A stretch of 64,000 bases of DNA from Microbacterium pygmaeum (GTDB lineage Bacteria > Actinomycetota > Actinomycetes > Actinomycetales > Microbacteriaceae), in contig NZ_LT629692.1 in assembly GCF_900100885.1 (NCBI RefSeq), positions 744,001 through 808,000 of the forward strand, written 5' to 3'. The notes beneath the pieces are model-generated. The model did no database searches. It was given only the letters and a program-made list of their open reading frames with translations, and was not told where the DNA came from. A program made the position numbers and the translations under genes. This document shows, piece by piece, positions 43,776 through 52,214 of this stretch (position 1 is the stretch's first letter; each line of letters starts with the position of its first letter).

Positions 43776-45017
43776 TCAGAGTCCGCGCGCCTGCGCGACC
43801 AAGTCCGCGTACACCCCGGCGCTCGGTTTCGCCGTGCGCTCGAACGTCTCGCGATCCACCTCGTGCAGACCGAGTTTCGGTCCGTAACCGAAGATCCACT
43901 TGAAATTGTCCATCAGCGTCCAGTGGCAGTAGCCGAGCACGGGCACGCCGTCGGCGATCGCCTGCGCGAGACCCTTGAGCGATGGCTCGATGAAGCTCGC
44001 CCGGACGGTGTCGTCTTCTGTGCCGATGCCGTGCTCACTGACGAGCACGGGCACCTGAGCGACCGAGTAGACGTATTCCACGGCGCCGCGCAGCGAGTCG
44101 GGCTCGACCGCCGTGCCCATGCCGTTCACTGCAACGCCCTCCGCAGCAGGCAAGCCACCGTCCGCGCCGTAGACGATCCGCTCATAGTTCTGCACGCCGA
44201 CGAAGTCGTCGTCCAGGGCGAGTTCGAGCCAGTGCGCATAGACCTCTGCGCGCTTGCGGTCGCGAAGCTCTTCGCCGCCCGGCGCGGCGACGTCATCGAC
44301 GATCGCCAGCGACAGTCCGACCGGCAGATCGGCGCGGCGCGCTTTGATGGCGGCCTTCGCTGCCTTGTGACCGGCAGTCATGCCCGCGCGCATCCCCGCG
44401 AAGTCTTCGTGCAGCATGACGTTGCCGGCCCGGTATCTGTCCACACCGGCTGCCGCGCTCGCCGCCTCGAGCGTCTTGCGCTCCAGCTCGACGATGAACT
44501 CGGGCAGGTGCGCCCAGGTGAGCATCTCGGGCAGATCCGGCTCGTTGAACGTCACGGCGAGGCGAATCCGGTCGCCGATGCGGTCCATGACGACGCCGCA
44601 GTAGCGAGCGAACAGCTCCGGCGACTCGGGCTCGAGCCACGCGCCGCGAGCGGCGAACCAGTGCGGAGACGTGAAGTGATTGAACGTGACGATCGGGGCA
44701 AGGCCGCGCGCGAGGCATCCGTCCACCACTGCCTCGTAGTGCGCCAGCGCCTCTTCGGAGAACTCGCCCTCTGCAGGCTCGACCCGCGCCCACTCCACCG
44801 AGAAGCGATAGGCGTTCAGCCCCATGCCGGCGACGAGATCGAGATCCGACTCCCACAGCTCCCAGCCGTTCGTCGCTTTGCCCGAGCGGTCCTGAAACAC
44901 GGTCGGCGTGACGTTCTCGAGGAACCAGGTGTCGCTGTGGACGTTGTCGCCCTCGTTCTGGTGGCCGGCGGTAGCCACGCCCCAGAGGAAACCGGCGGGG
45001 AATCGGTCGATGGTCAT
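43776..45017 (-). CDS. GH1 beta-glucosidase
   Basis: A 413-residue family 1 glycoside hydrolase. Acid/base Glu159 lies in TFNEP and nucleophile Glu328 in VLVSEHG, where most relatives have TENG. The substrate-contact YCHWTLMDNFKW is intact. AAGGAG precedes ATG 45017. No signal peptide, so it acts inside the cell on imported glucosides. It diverges from the ABC importer at 45174, with IclR-type sites between, which suggests a coupled uptake-and-hydrolysis unit. Confidence 0.9.
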   Translation of the reverse strand: MTIDRFPAGFLWGVATAGHQNEGDNVHSDTWFLENVTPTVFQDRSGKATNGWELWESDLDLVAGMGLNAYRFSVEWARVEPAEGEFSEEALAHYEAVVDGCLARGLAPIVTFNHFTSPHWFAARGAWLEPESPELFARYCGVVMDRIGDRIRLAVTFNEPDLPEMLTWAHLPEFIVELERKTLEAASAAAGVDRYRAGNVMLHEDFAGMRAGMTAGHKAAKAAIKARRADLPVGLSLAIVDDVAAPGGEELRDRKRAEVYAHWLELALDDDFVGVQNYERIVYGADGGLPAAEGVAVNGMGTAVEPDSLRGAVEYVYSVAQVPVLVSEHGIGTEDDTVRASFIEPSLKGLAQAIADGVPVLGYCHWTLMDNFKWIFGYGPKLGLHEVDRETFERTAKPSAGVYADLVAQARGL

Positions 45018-45075
45018 GGGGCTCCTTGTTCTGCAACGTCGTCGATGGCGGAGGAAGCAAACCTCCCTCACCTAC

Positions 45076-45101
45076 TTTACTCAGTAAAAGTGCTTTTCAT
45101 G
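45076..45101. promoter_or_regulatory. Candidate IclR-type operator, bgl/ABC divergent region
   Basis: A perfect 13-bp palindrome TTTACTCAGTAAA (45076-45088) overlaps AGTAAAAGT (45083-45091). The latter is the first half of the 19-bp element at 52174-52192, with 13 of 19 positions matching over 45083-45101. It lies between the divergent GH1 and ABC operons. Confidence 0.5.
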
Positions 45102-45173
45102 TGACGAAATTCGTGATAGAAACTCATCCAAGAGTTCGGCGCCCGGCCGATCGCGACGCAAAGGTGCACCGCC

Positions 45174-46184
45174 ATGACCCGATCACACAGCCCACTCCGC
45201 CCCGTCCTGCGCTCACTCGCCGTGGCCGTGACGCTTGCCGTGGGCGTTTCGCTCGCTGCCTGCAGCAGTGGGACCGCCACTCCGAGCACCGCGCCCTCGG
45301 ATTCCGCAGCCGCCGGCGCCGACGGTGCGCTGCGCATCGGCTTCTCGCCGTTCTCGATGCAGGTCCCCGCGTTCATCGGCCTGGCCGAGGGGCTCACGCA
45401 TGCGGCAGAAGCCAGCGGCGACACCGTGATCACGGCCGACGCGAAGGGCGACCCGTCCACGCAGCTGCAGCAGATCCAGCAGTGGGTGCAGCTCGACCAG
45501 GTCGACGCCATCTGGGTGATCCCGCAGTCCGCCGAGGCCGTCGCCTCGGCGATCCAGCAGGCCGTCGATAAGGGCATCGTCGTCCTCGCGTCGGGCGTTC
45601 CGGCCGACTACGGCATGGATGAGGGCGCCGCGGGCATCAGCTTCTCGAACACCGACAACGTGGACTACGGCACGCAGATCGGCGACCTGACGGCGCAGTG
45701 CATCACCGAGCGCCTCGACGGCAGGGGCCAGATCATCTTCATGCAGAGCCCGAGCGGCGCGCAGAGCACTGAGGAGATCAACGACTCGATCAAGGCCGCA
45801 GTCGAGGCGGGCGCGCCCGACGCGACGTTCGTGAACGAGCAGGATGCCGCCGACCGCCTCGGTTCCGCCCAGATCGTCTCCAGCGCCCTGCAGGCCGCAC
45901 CCGACGCCAACACCGTCATCGCGACCGACGACGAGTCCAGCCTGGGCGCTCTGGATGCCTTCAAGGCAGCGGGCAAGAACCCCGCCGACCTCTGCCTCAT
46001 CGGGGCCGGTGGCAACGAAGAAGCCGTGGCCGCCGTCGACAGCGGCGACTTCTACGCCGAAGTCGCGTTCGACTTCATCGCCGACCTGACCCAGAACCTC
46101 GGCGAGCTGCACGCCCTTGCCGCCGACCCGTCGGCACCCGGCCAGCAGCTGACCATTCCGATCCAGGTCTTCACCCAGGAGTAG
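45174..46184 (+). CDS. Sugar-binding lipoprotein of a CUT2 ABC importer
   Basis: A 336-residue periplasmic-binding-protein-type (PF13407) receptor. The signal peptide ends in a lipobox LAAC with Cys30, followed by a Ser/Thr/Ala linker, so it is membrane-anchored outside the cell. It is the first gene of a ribose/fructose-type importer with the permease and ATPase that follow. The ligand is unknown; a glucoside, monosaccharide or flavonoid-derived sugar is plausible given the GH1 gene and quercetinase. Confidence 0.88.
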   Translation: MTRSHSPLRPVLRSLAVAVTLAVGVSLAACSSGTATPSTAPSDSAAAGADGALRIGFSPFSMQVPAFIGLAEGLTHAAEASGDTVITADAKGDPSTQLQQIQQWVQLDQVDAIWVIPQSAEAVASAIQQAVDKGIVVLASGVPADYGMDEGAAGISFSNTDNVDYGTQIGDLTAQCITERLDGRGQIIFMQSPSGAQSTEEINDSIKAAVEAGAPDATFVNEQDAADRLGSAQIVSSALQAAPDANTVIATDDESSLGALDAFKAAGKNPADLCLIGAGGNEEAVAAVDSGDFYAEVAFDFIADLTQNLGELHALAADPSAPGQQLTIPIQVFTQE

Positions 46185-46221
46185 ACCGCAAGTCCGCGAG
46201 CGAGAAGAAGACGGTGCGACG

Positions 46222-47346
46222 ATGACCGATCAGAAGAACACCACCTCCCCGGGCCGGTCGGCCCCGGAGGCGGTGACCAGCCAGACCCGAGCATTCCCTG
46301 CGATCGACACCAGCGGGGGTGCCGGAGTGAAGGTGCTCATCTTCCTCCGCAACTGGGGCATCCTCGTGCTCTGGCTGCTTCTGGTCATCATCTTCGCCTT
46401 CTGGGCGAGCCCGTACTTCTTCACGCTCGCCAACGCGGCGCTCATCGCGAATGCGGCGGCACTGACCGCGATCTTCGCGGCAGCCGTGGGATTCGGCATC
46501 CTCAGCGGCGCGCTGGACCTGTCGATTCCCGGCTCCGCGACGATGGCCGCCGTCACGGGTGGTCTTGCCATCAGCAGCGGCGCGCCGGCGTGGCTCGGCA
46601 TCATCCTCGCGATCGCGGTGGGTGTCGCGGTCGGCGCGGTCAACGGCATCCTCGTCCAGCGCGGTCTCAATCCGCTCGTGGTGACGATCGCCATGCTGAC
46701 GGTGTTGACCGGACTGGCCCAAGTCGTTTCGGGCGGACTGCCGATCACGGGAATCACTGAACTGACCTGGATGGGCAGCACGAGCTACTGGGGCATCCCC
46801 GCACCGGTGATCGTCGTGGGACTCGTCTATCTGGTCGGCTGGTTCTACCTCACCCAGACCCGTTCCGGAGTGCGCGTGATGGCGGTCGGCGGCAACATCG
46901 ACGCGGTCCGTCGCGTCGGCATCCGCGCCGATCGGTACCGCATCCTCGGGTTCATCCTGTCCGGCATCTGTGCCGCGATCGGTGGTCTGCTCGTGATGGC
47001 GACCACCACGCAGGCCTCGCCGAACCCCAGCGTCGACCTTCTGTTCAGCGCCATCACGGCGGTGGCACTCTCGGGCATGCCGCTCACGGGCGGGCGGGGT
47101 AGCCTGCCGCGCGTCCTCGTGGGCGCGCTGATCATCGCCACGGTGGCGAGCGCGCTCATCATCCGCGGCATCCCGCCGTACTGGGCGACGATCGTCACCG
47201 GTGTGCTGCTGATCCTCGCGCTCACGTTCGAGCGCGTGATGTCCGCCGCGGTCGCCAAGCGACTGGCGCCGCCGCCCACCGCCACACTTGCCAGCGCGCC
47301 CGCCGCGGTGCCCGCTGCGGCCACGACCACGCCGAAGGAGGCCTGA
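46222..47346 (+). CDS. CUT2 ABC permease (RbsC-like)
   Basis: A 374-residue inner-membrane permease of the branched-chain/RbsC type (PF02653) with about eight to ten helices and the characteristic GALDLSIPG and ALSGMPLTGGRGS segments. The extended N-terminus (about 40 residues) is Ser/Thr-rich, and the C-terminal tail is Ala/Pro/Thr-rich. Single permease, probably a homodimer in the transporter. Confidence 0.88.
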   Translation: MTDQKNTTSPGRSAPEAVTSQTRAFPAIDTSGGAGVKVLIFLRNWGILVLWLLLVIIFAFWASPYFFTLANAALIANAAALTAIFAAAVGFGILSGALDLSIPGSATMAAVTGGLAISSGAPAWLGIILAIAVGVAVGAVNGILVQRGLNPLVVTIAMLTVLTGLAQVVSGGLPITGITELTWMGSTSYWGIPAPVIVVGLVYLVGWFYLTQTRSGVRVMAVGGNIDAVRRVGIRADRYRILGFILSGICAAIGGLLVMATTTQASPNPSVDLLFSAITAVALSGMPLTGGRGSLPRVLVGALIIATVASALIIRGIPPYWATIVTGVLLILALTFERVMSAAVAKRLAPPPTATLASAPAAVPAAATTTPKEA

Positions 47347-47347
47347 A

Positions 47348-48163
47348 ATGGCCACGTCCGAGAAGGCACGGCCGATCCCGGCCGGTCTGAAGCTGACCGG
47401 AATCGACCTGAACTACGGCTTCGTCAAGGCGCTCGACGGCGTCGACGTCGAGGTCAGGCCCGGGGAGGTCGTCGCGTTGCTCGGCGACAACGGCGCCGGC
47501 AAGTCGACGCTCCTGAAGGTCATGTCGGGCGCGCACCGTCCCTCCTCCGGCACCATCGAGGTGGGTGGCGAGGTCACGGAGTTCCGTTCGCCGCGGGATG
47601 CCTCGGCCGCCGGCATCGAGATGGTCTATCAGGACCTCGCGCTGATCGATGCCGCCGATATCGCCACCAACCTCACCCTCGGCCGCGAGCCGGTGCGGAA
47701 GGGGCTGCTCGGGTGGCTCGGCATTCTCGACAAGAAGGGCATGCGGCGCGAAGCGCGAAAGGAGCTCGAGGCGCTGCGCGTCACCACCGCTCCCGTCACC
47801 CGCCCTGTCGAGATGCTCTCGGGCGGTCAGCGTCAGGTCGTTGCCCTCGCCAGGTCCGCCGTCCGCGTCACCTCTCGCGGCCAGGGCGCGCTGCTGCTGG
47901 ATGAGCCCACTGCGGCCCTCGGCTACGCGCAGACGCGGCAGGTGGAGGACCTGATCCGCCGTATGGCCGAGCGGGGGATCGCCGTCGTGGTCGTCACCCA
48001 CAATCTTCCGCTCTGCTTCGCCGTCGCCGACCGCATCGTGGTGCTCAACCGCGGCCGCAAGGTCGCGGACATCCCGACAGTCGACACCGACAACGACGCG
48101 GTCGTCGGCTGGATCACCGGCGCCCGGGCGCCGCAGCCCGGCTTGGAGCGTGCGCTGCTGTGA
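47348..48163 (+). CDS. ABC ATPase, single-domain CUT2 type
   Basis: A 271-residue ATP-binding protein with Walker A GDNGAGKST, signature LSGGQRQ, Walker B LLLDEPTAAL and switch His in VVTHN. It has only one nucleotide-binding domain, unlike the duplicated RbsA form at 60632, so it would work as a homodimer (FrcA-like). It starts one base after the permease stop. Confidence 0.9.
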   Translation: MATSEKARPIPAGLKLTGIDLNYGFVKALDGVDVEVRPGEVVALLGDNGAGKSTLLKVMSGAHRPSSGTIEVGGEVTEFRSPRDASAAGIEMVYQDLALIDAADIATNLTLGREPVRKGLLGWLGILDKKGMRREARKELEALRVTTAPVTRPVEMLSGGQRQVVALARSAVRVTSRGQGALLLDEPTAALGYAQTRQVEDLIRRMAERGIAVVVVTHNLPLCFAVADRIVVLNRGRKVADIPTVDTDNDAVVGWITGARAPQPGLERALL

Positions 48164-48176
48164 TCGGATTCGCTCA

Positions 48177-49112
48177 GTGAGGGTCCTCGGCCTCTCCGCC
48201 GGTGCTCCCGACGGCAGCGCGGAGATCATCCTGAAAGAGGCGTTGCGGGGTGCGCAGGATGCCGGAGCCGACGTCGAGCTGGTCCGTCTGCGCGACCTCG
48301 TGCTGACGAGCGGTCCCGACGCGTCATCGGATGACGCCGACTGGTTCTGGGACCGGCTGATGGACAGCGATGGTCTGATCGTCTCGTCGCCGATCTACTC
48401 GCGCACCGTGCCCGGACTGCTGCGGCTGCTCGGCGACAAGATCTCAGGACCCCAGTCCGACGTCGCGTTCACCTCGGAACTGCTCAGGATGCGCGCCGAG
48501 GGAACGCCGATCTCCGTCGACTTCGCGATCGACGAGCGCGTGCTGCGACCGCGGGTGGCGGGGTTCCTCGCTGTGGGAGGATCGCTGCCGAGCCGTTGGA
48601 AGACACTGACCCTCCCGATCATGCACACGCTCACCGCATCGGCGCAGATCGCGGTCGTCGACCAGGTCGAGTTCGCCGGCGCGGGCAGTCCCGCCTCGAT
48701 CGTCCTCGACGCTGAGGCGCTCGAGCGATCGCGACGACTGGGCTTCACGGTGGGTGAACAGCTGGGCCGGTCGTACGAGGACGCGCAATACCGCGGCGAG
48801 CCTGGTGCCTGCCCGCTCTGCCACCTGTCGGTCGTCGCCCTGATCGGGACGCACGCCGAGTGCGCGACATGCGGCGCCGTCGGCGTTCTGCGTCAGAACG
48901 ATGGCGCGATGACCCTCGAACTCACCGCGGAGGGAGCGCTGCGGTCGATCCTCTCGCTCCACGAAAAGGTCGACCATTTTCACGAGGTTCAGCAGACCGC
49001 CGCACGCCACGCGCCGTTGCGCGAGAAGATCGACTCGGCCAAGGACGAGTACGCGGCGTGGGACCCGCGAGTGTTCCCATCCACACCTGTGATTCCAAGG
49101 AGGCAATCATGA
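48177..49112 (+). CDS. Flavodoxin-fold NADPH-FMN reductase with zinc ribbon
   Basis: A 311-residue protein. The N-terminal half is an NADPH-dependent FMN reductase/flavodoxin-like fold (VRVLGLSAGAPDGSAE; SSPIYSRTVPG). The C-terminal part carries a zinc-ribbon pattern, Cys212-x2-Cys215-x13-Cys229-x2-Cys232, and then a helical tail. GTG 48177 is chosen; it lies 14 bases past the ATPase stop. Directly upstream of the quercetinase gene (ATGA overlap), it could supply reduced flavin or reduce a quinone from the aglycone. The zinc ribbon is unusual for this fold. Confidence 0.75.
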   Translation: MRVLGLSAGAPDGSAEIILKEALRGAQDAGADVELVRLRDLVLTSGPDASSDDADWFWDRLMDSDGLIVSSPIYSRTVPGLLRLLGDKISGPQSDVAFTSELLRMRAEGTPISVDFAIDERVLRPRVAGFLAVGGSLPSRWKTLTLPIMHTLTASAQIAVVDQVEFAGAGSPASIVLDAEALERSRRLGFTVGEQLGRSYEDAQYRGEPGACPLCHLSVVALIGTHAECATCGAVGVLRQNDGAMTLELTAEGALRSILSLHEKVDHFHEVQQTAARHAPLREKIDSAKDEYAAWDPRVFPSTPVIPRRQS

Positions 49113-49654
49113 GCACTTTCCCCACCGACGACCCGGACAAGGTCGAATTCGCCGGCATCCTGCCCGCAGCGGCGAAACCGTTCGTGCTCGGCAACGGCGA
49201 GGGCGAGAAATCCCTCGTCTTCGACCAGCTGTTCAACATCCTGCTGTCGGCAGACGAGACCGACGACCAGTACGGCGCGTTCACGATGGTCGGCCCGAAG
49301 GGTGACCGCATCCCCGCACACAAGCACTTCAAGACGCACGAGATCTTCTACGTCGTGGACGGCGAGATCAGCATCTGGATGGATGACGAAGCCGACTATC
49401 ACTCGAGGACGACGCTGACGACGGGCGACTTCGCGTTCATCCCCGCGAACGTCGTGCACGCGTTCCAGATCCACAACACCACCAAGGTGTTCGGGGTCGG
49501 CACGGCCGGTTTCGAGCGATTCTTCCACGCGATGGGTCAGAAGACCGACCTGACGGAGCCGCAGGGCGTCTACGTTCCGGACTACTCGACGATGCGCGCC
49601 GCGGGCGAGAAGTACTGGACGCAGTTCATGCCCGAGTTCCAGTTCCGCGACTGA
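49109..49654 (+). CDS. queD: Monocupin quercetinase (flavonol 2,4-dioxygenase)
   Basis: A 181-residue cupin about the length of Streptomyces QueD. Motif 1 reads HKHFKTHE (His71, His73, Glu78), motif 2 GDFAFIPANVVHAFQIHN (His117): the 3-His/1-Glu metal site. Quercetinases cleave the flavonol C ring with O2, releasing CO and a depside ester. AAGGAGG precedes the ATG, which overlaps the reductase stop. The esterase five bases downstream fits depside hydrolysis. Other small cupins share these motifs, so the substrate is inferred. Confidence 0.75.
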   Translation: MSTFPTDDPDKVEFAGILPAAAKPFVLGNGEGEKSLVFDQLFNILLSADETDDQYGAFTMVGPKGDRIPAHKHFKTHEIFYVVDGEISIWMDDEADYHSRTTLTTGDFAFIPANVVHAFQIHNTTKVFGVGTAGFERFFHAMGQKTDLTEPQGVYVPDYSTMRAAGEKYWTQFMPEFQFRD

Positions 49655-49658
49655 GCCG

Positions 49659-50441
49659 ATGGGTTCGCTCTCCGAGATCGACTTCGCCCAGCCGGTCGGG
49701 TTCCGTCCGCTGTCGCTCGACCTGCGGACGCCGGATGACCAGGGAGGGGCAGTCGCTCCTCTGATCGTCTTCGTGCACGGCGGAGGCTGGCGGATCGGCA
49801 GTCGGAAGATGTTCTGCCCGTCGATGGTCGACGATGACCCGTTCGAGCGGATCGTCGCCGCGGGATTCGCCGTCGCCTCGGTCGAGTACCGGCTGAGCGC
49901 GGAGGCCGTCTTCCCCGCGCAGACCGAGGACGTCGCCGCTGCGCTGGGCTGGTTGCGAGCCCACGGCGACCGATACGACTACGACCCGTCGCGCGTGGTG
50001 CTGTGGGGGGAGTCAGCCGGTGCGACGCTGGCTGCGCTGGTGGGACTGCAGGATGCCGCGGTCCGCGGCATCATCGACTGGTACGGGCCCTCCGACCTGC
50101 CGGCCATGGGAGCACAGCTCGGCAATGCGGATGATCCGGCGTCCCGCGAAGCGCAGTGGCTCGGCGCATCGGCCGGGGCGGATCCCGAACGTGCTCGGGC
50201 GGCGAGTCCGGTGGCCCATGTGGTCGCTGGCGCACCACCGTTCCTGATCGCGCACGGCCTCGCCGACGAGGCGGTGCCTTTCGCACAGAGCGAGCTGCTC
50301 GCCGCGCGCCTGGCCGAAGTGGGCACGCCCGTCGAGCTCGAGCTCGTTCCGGGCGCCGGCCACATGTGGCACGGTGACGACGTCGATCGGCGCGGACTGC
50401 TGGACCGGGCGATCGCGTTCGCACATCGCGCGACCGCGTGA
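49659..50441 (+). CDS. Alpha/beta hydrolase, possible depside esterase
   Basis: A 260-residue BD-FAE/HSL-type esterase with oxyanion HGGGW, Ser119 in GESAG, Asp203 in GLADE and His235 in GAGHMWHG. It starts five bases after the quercetinase stop. It may hydrolyse the depside formed by flavonol cleavage into a benzoate and phloroglucinol carboxylate. This is an inference from position; the fold is broad in specificity. Confidence 0.82.
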   Translation: MGSLSEIDFAQPVGFRPLSLDLRTPDDQGGAVAPLIVFVHGGGWRIGSRKMFCPSMVDDDPFERIVAAGFAVASVEYRLSAEAVFPAQTEDVAAALGWLRAHGDRYDYDPSRVVLWGESAGATLAALVGLQDAAVRGIIDWYGPSDLPAMGAQLGNADDPASREAQWLGASAGADPERARAASPVAHVVAGAPPFLIAHGLADEAVPFAQSELLAARLAEVGTPVELELVPGAGHMWHGDDVDRRGLLDRAIAFAHRATA

Positions 50442-50450
50442 CGGCATGAC

Positions 50451-50556
50451 GCCTGACCGCCTGGCGCCTGACCGCCTGGCGCCTGACCGCCTGGCGCCTG
50501 ACCGCCTGGCGCCTGACCGCGTGACGGCCTGACCGCCTGGCGCCTGACCGCCTGGC
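50451..50556. repeat. 15-bp tandem repeat array
   Basis: Unit GCCTGACCGCCTGGC. Four exact copies (50451-50510), one variant ending GTGAC (50511-50525), one extra base, then two more exact copies (50527-50556). It lies directly after the esterase stop, in the convergent space before the IclR gene. A minus-strand reading gives GARRS repeats; nothing suggests that this is translated. Confidence 0.9.
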
Positions 50557-50600
50557 ACCCTCACCGGCTGACGCCCTCGATCCTGGATCCCTCGCCGCCG

Positions 50601-50669
50601 GATCAGGAGATCTTGCCGGGACAGGACGATTCGGCCGGGATCGTCCTGTTCCGGTGGAATCACCTGATC
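50601..50669. terminator. Large two-tier hairpin between convergent operons
   Basis: CCGGGACAGGACGAT (50616-50630) pairs with ATCGTCCTGTTCCGG (50640-50654) with one mismatch and a nine-base loop. Outside it GATCAGG (50601-50607) pairs with CCTGATC (50663-50669). It probably terminates transcription from both sides. No T-run is present. Confidence 0.6.
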
Positions 50670-50720
50670 TCGTGCGAGCCGTCGGCGAACGGCGGCCGGG
50701 CCGGCCTCTCCCGATGAGGC

Positions 50721-51518
50721 TCAGGCTGACCGCAGCCGCCGCGAGATGTCGTCTGCCGTCTGACGCAAGCGGCCCAGCAGCGGACCGCGCAGCGACGCCA
50801 GGTCGTGACGCGATGCTGCGACCGCGATGTTGATCGCCGCGGCGGGCTGGGACGGGTTCCGCCCGAACACAGGTACCGAGACCGAGCGAAGGCCGGCTGC
50901 GACCTCTTCGTCCTGCAGGGCGTACCCCTGCTCGCGGATGGTCGCCAGCCGCTCGCCGAGCTCCTTGAGCGTTGCGGCGGCATTCGGCCCCGCATCTCTC
51001 GCGAAGTCGTGACCGGCCAGTGCGGCCGCGAGCTCATCTGGGCTGAGGTAGGCCAGCAGCAGCTTGCCCATCGACGTGTACGCGGCGGGCAGGGTCGAGC
51101 CGACCTGGATGTTGGCGGTCACGAGGTCGGAGTTGCGAAGCCGCGCGAGGTAGAGCACCTGGTCGCCGATCAGCACACCGAGGTTGACCGTCTCGGCGGT
51201 CTCCTCAGCAAGGTGGCGCAGCGGCTGCTCGCTCATCTGCACGATGCTGGAACCGCGCAGGGCCGCCGACCCGAGCGTGAGGACCGCGACGCCCGGCTGG
51301 ATCGCGCCGTCGGGCAGTCTCTCGACGAATCCGCTCTCTTCGAGCGTGGCGACGACGCGGAACGCGGTCGGCATCGGGATGCCGGTGCGATCGCAGATCT
51401 CGCGGAGCTTCAGCGAGGTCACCGACTCGTCGAAGAGTCGCAGGACGTCCAGCCCCTTTGCCAGCGCCTCGATGCGATAGCGGTTTCCGCTCTTGGCCGG
51501 TGTCAACTCGTCGGTCAC
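50721..51518 (-). CDS. IclR-family transcriptional regulator
   Basis: A 265-residue IclR regulator with a winged-helix domain at about residues 10-75 (ALAKGLDVLRLF; IPMPTAFRVVATLEESGFVE) and a C-terminal effector-binding domain ending DDISRRL. I chose GTG 51518, because the longer frame would translate the operator 51530-51544. That operator lies 11 bases upstream of the start codon, so autoregulation is likely. It is the probable regulator of the GH1/ABC, hydrolase and SDR/FAH/rhamnosidase genes that carry related sites. Confidence 0.9.
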   Translation of the reverse strand: MTDELTPAKSGNRYRIEALAKGLDVLRLFDESVTSLKLREICDRTGIPMPTAFRVVATLEESGFVERLPDGAIQPGVAVLTLGSAALRGSSIVQMSEQPLRHLAEETAETVNLGVLIGDQVLYLARLRNSDLVTANIQVGSTLPAAYTSMGKLLLAYLSPDELAAALAGHDFARDAGPNAAATLKELGERLATIREQGYALQDEEVAAGLRSVSVPVFGRNPSQPAAAINIAVAASRHDLASLRGPLLGRLRQTADDISRRLRSA

Positions 51519-51529
51519 GCTGTACCCGC

Positions 51530-51544
51530 TTTCACTCAGCGAAA
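51530..51544. promoter_or_regulatory. Probable IclR operator (autoregulatory)
   Basis: TTTCACTCAGCGAAA is a 15-bp near-perfect palindrome (six of seven pairs) with half-sites matching TTCGCTAAGCGAA at 52187-52199. It lies immediately upstream of the iclR-type gene start. Confidence 0.55.
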
Positions 51545-51574
51545 CCGTAGCCCGCGGTGTCCGGCCCGCGCAAT

Positions 51575-52132
51575 TCAGGCCCCGACTCGGAAGACCCGCA
51601 GCTGCAGGGCGAGCGTCCGGTAATAGCCGACGAGCGTGGTGAGTTCGAACACGACGGCTGCGCCGAGGGAGTCGGATGCCGCGGCCCACCGCGCATCGTC
51701 GAGGTCACCGTCCAGCAGGGCGACGACGGTCGATCCCACTGCGAGGTCGTCTTCGGCGAATGCGGACACGTCGAGCACGCGGATGGCCTCGAGCTCGGCC
51801 TCGCTGAAGCCGATGGCCCGGGCGATGGCCTCGTGCGACTCGCGTTCGAACGCGCTGTCCTGGTCCGCCGCGACGAGCAGGATCGCCAGTTCGCGCTGTC
51901 GATCGGTCAGGTGCGTCCGGTATCGGATCGCGGCCCCGAGCCCCTGCAGGGCGCCGCCGACCGCGGGCGAGAGCAGGAAGGCGTCGAACGGACCGCGGAG
52001 CGCGCCGTCGTCGGAGGTCAGCGCGAAGTGCTGCGGGCCGCTCGCGCGCGGGCCGCCGGTGATCGCGTCGTACAGCGCGCGCTGCTCGGCGTCGAGGTCT
52101 GCCGGCGGCATGGGACGGATGCGTGGTGCCAT
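51575..52132 (-). CDS. Carboxymuconolactone decarboxylase-like protein
   Basis: A 185-residue AhpD/CMD-superfamily protein (PF02627). The core helix region LGAAIRYRTHLTDRQRELAILLVAA and FERESHEAIARAIGF matches the family, with no CxxC, so it is CMD-like rather than AhpD-like. CMD enzymes act in protocatechuate degradation, which fits a flavonol-derived benzoate, but many relatives lack this activity. Divergent from the hydrolase at 52215 over an IclR-type element. Confidence 0.82.
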   Translation of the reverse strand: MAPRIRPMPPADLDAEQRALYDAITGGPRASGPQHFALTSDDGALRGPFDAFLLSPAVGGALQGLGAAIRYRTHLTDRQRELAILLVAADQDSAFERESHEAIARAIGFSEAELEAIRVLDVSAFAEDDLAVGSTVVALLDGDLDDARWAAASDSLGAAVVFELTTLVGYYRTLALQLRVFRVGA

Positions 52133-52173
52133 CGGGTTCCTCCTCGCTCAAAGAGTGGCGATCTTATTCAATC

Positions 52174-52199
52174 AGTAAAAGTAACTTTCGCTAAGCGAA
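52174..52199. promoter_or_regulatory. IclR-type composite operator
   Basis: AGTAAAAGTAACTTTCGCT (52174-52192), with internal palindrome AAAGTAACTTT, overlaps the perfect 13-bp palindrome TTCGCTAAGCGAA (52187-52199). It lies between divergent genes starting at 52132 (minus) and 52215 (plus). The 19-bp block is repeated exactly, inverted, at 53163-53181. Confidence 0.65.
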
Positions 52200-52214
52200 T
52201 TCAAAGGAGAGTTC

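Noticed and set aside
50451..50556. Possible CRISPR array
   Set aside because: Units are 15 bp and directly adjacent with no unique spacers, and there are no cas genes.
50013..50663. Minus-strand frame with GARRS repeats
   Set aside because: It arises from the 15-bp tandem repeat and the antisense of the esterase; no start site or homology.
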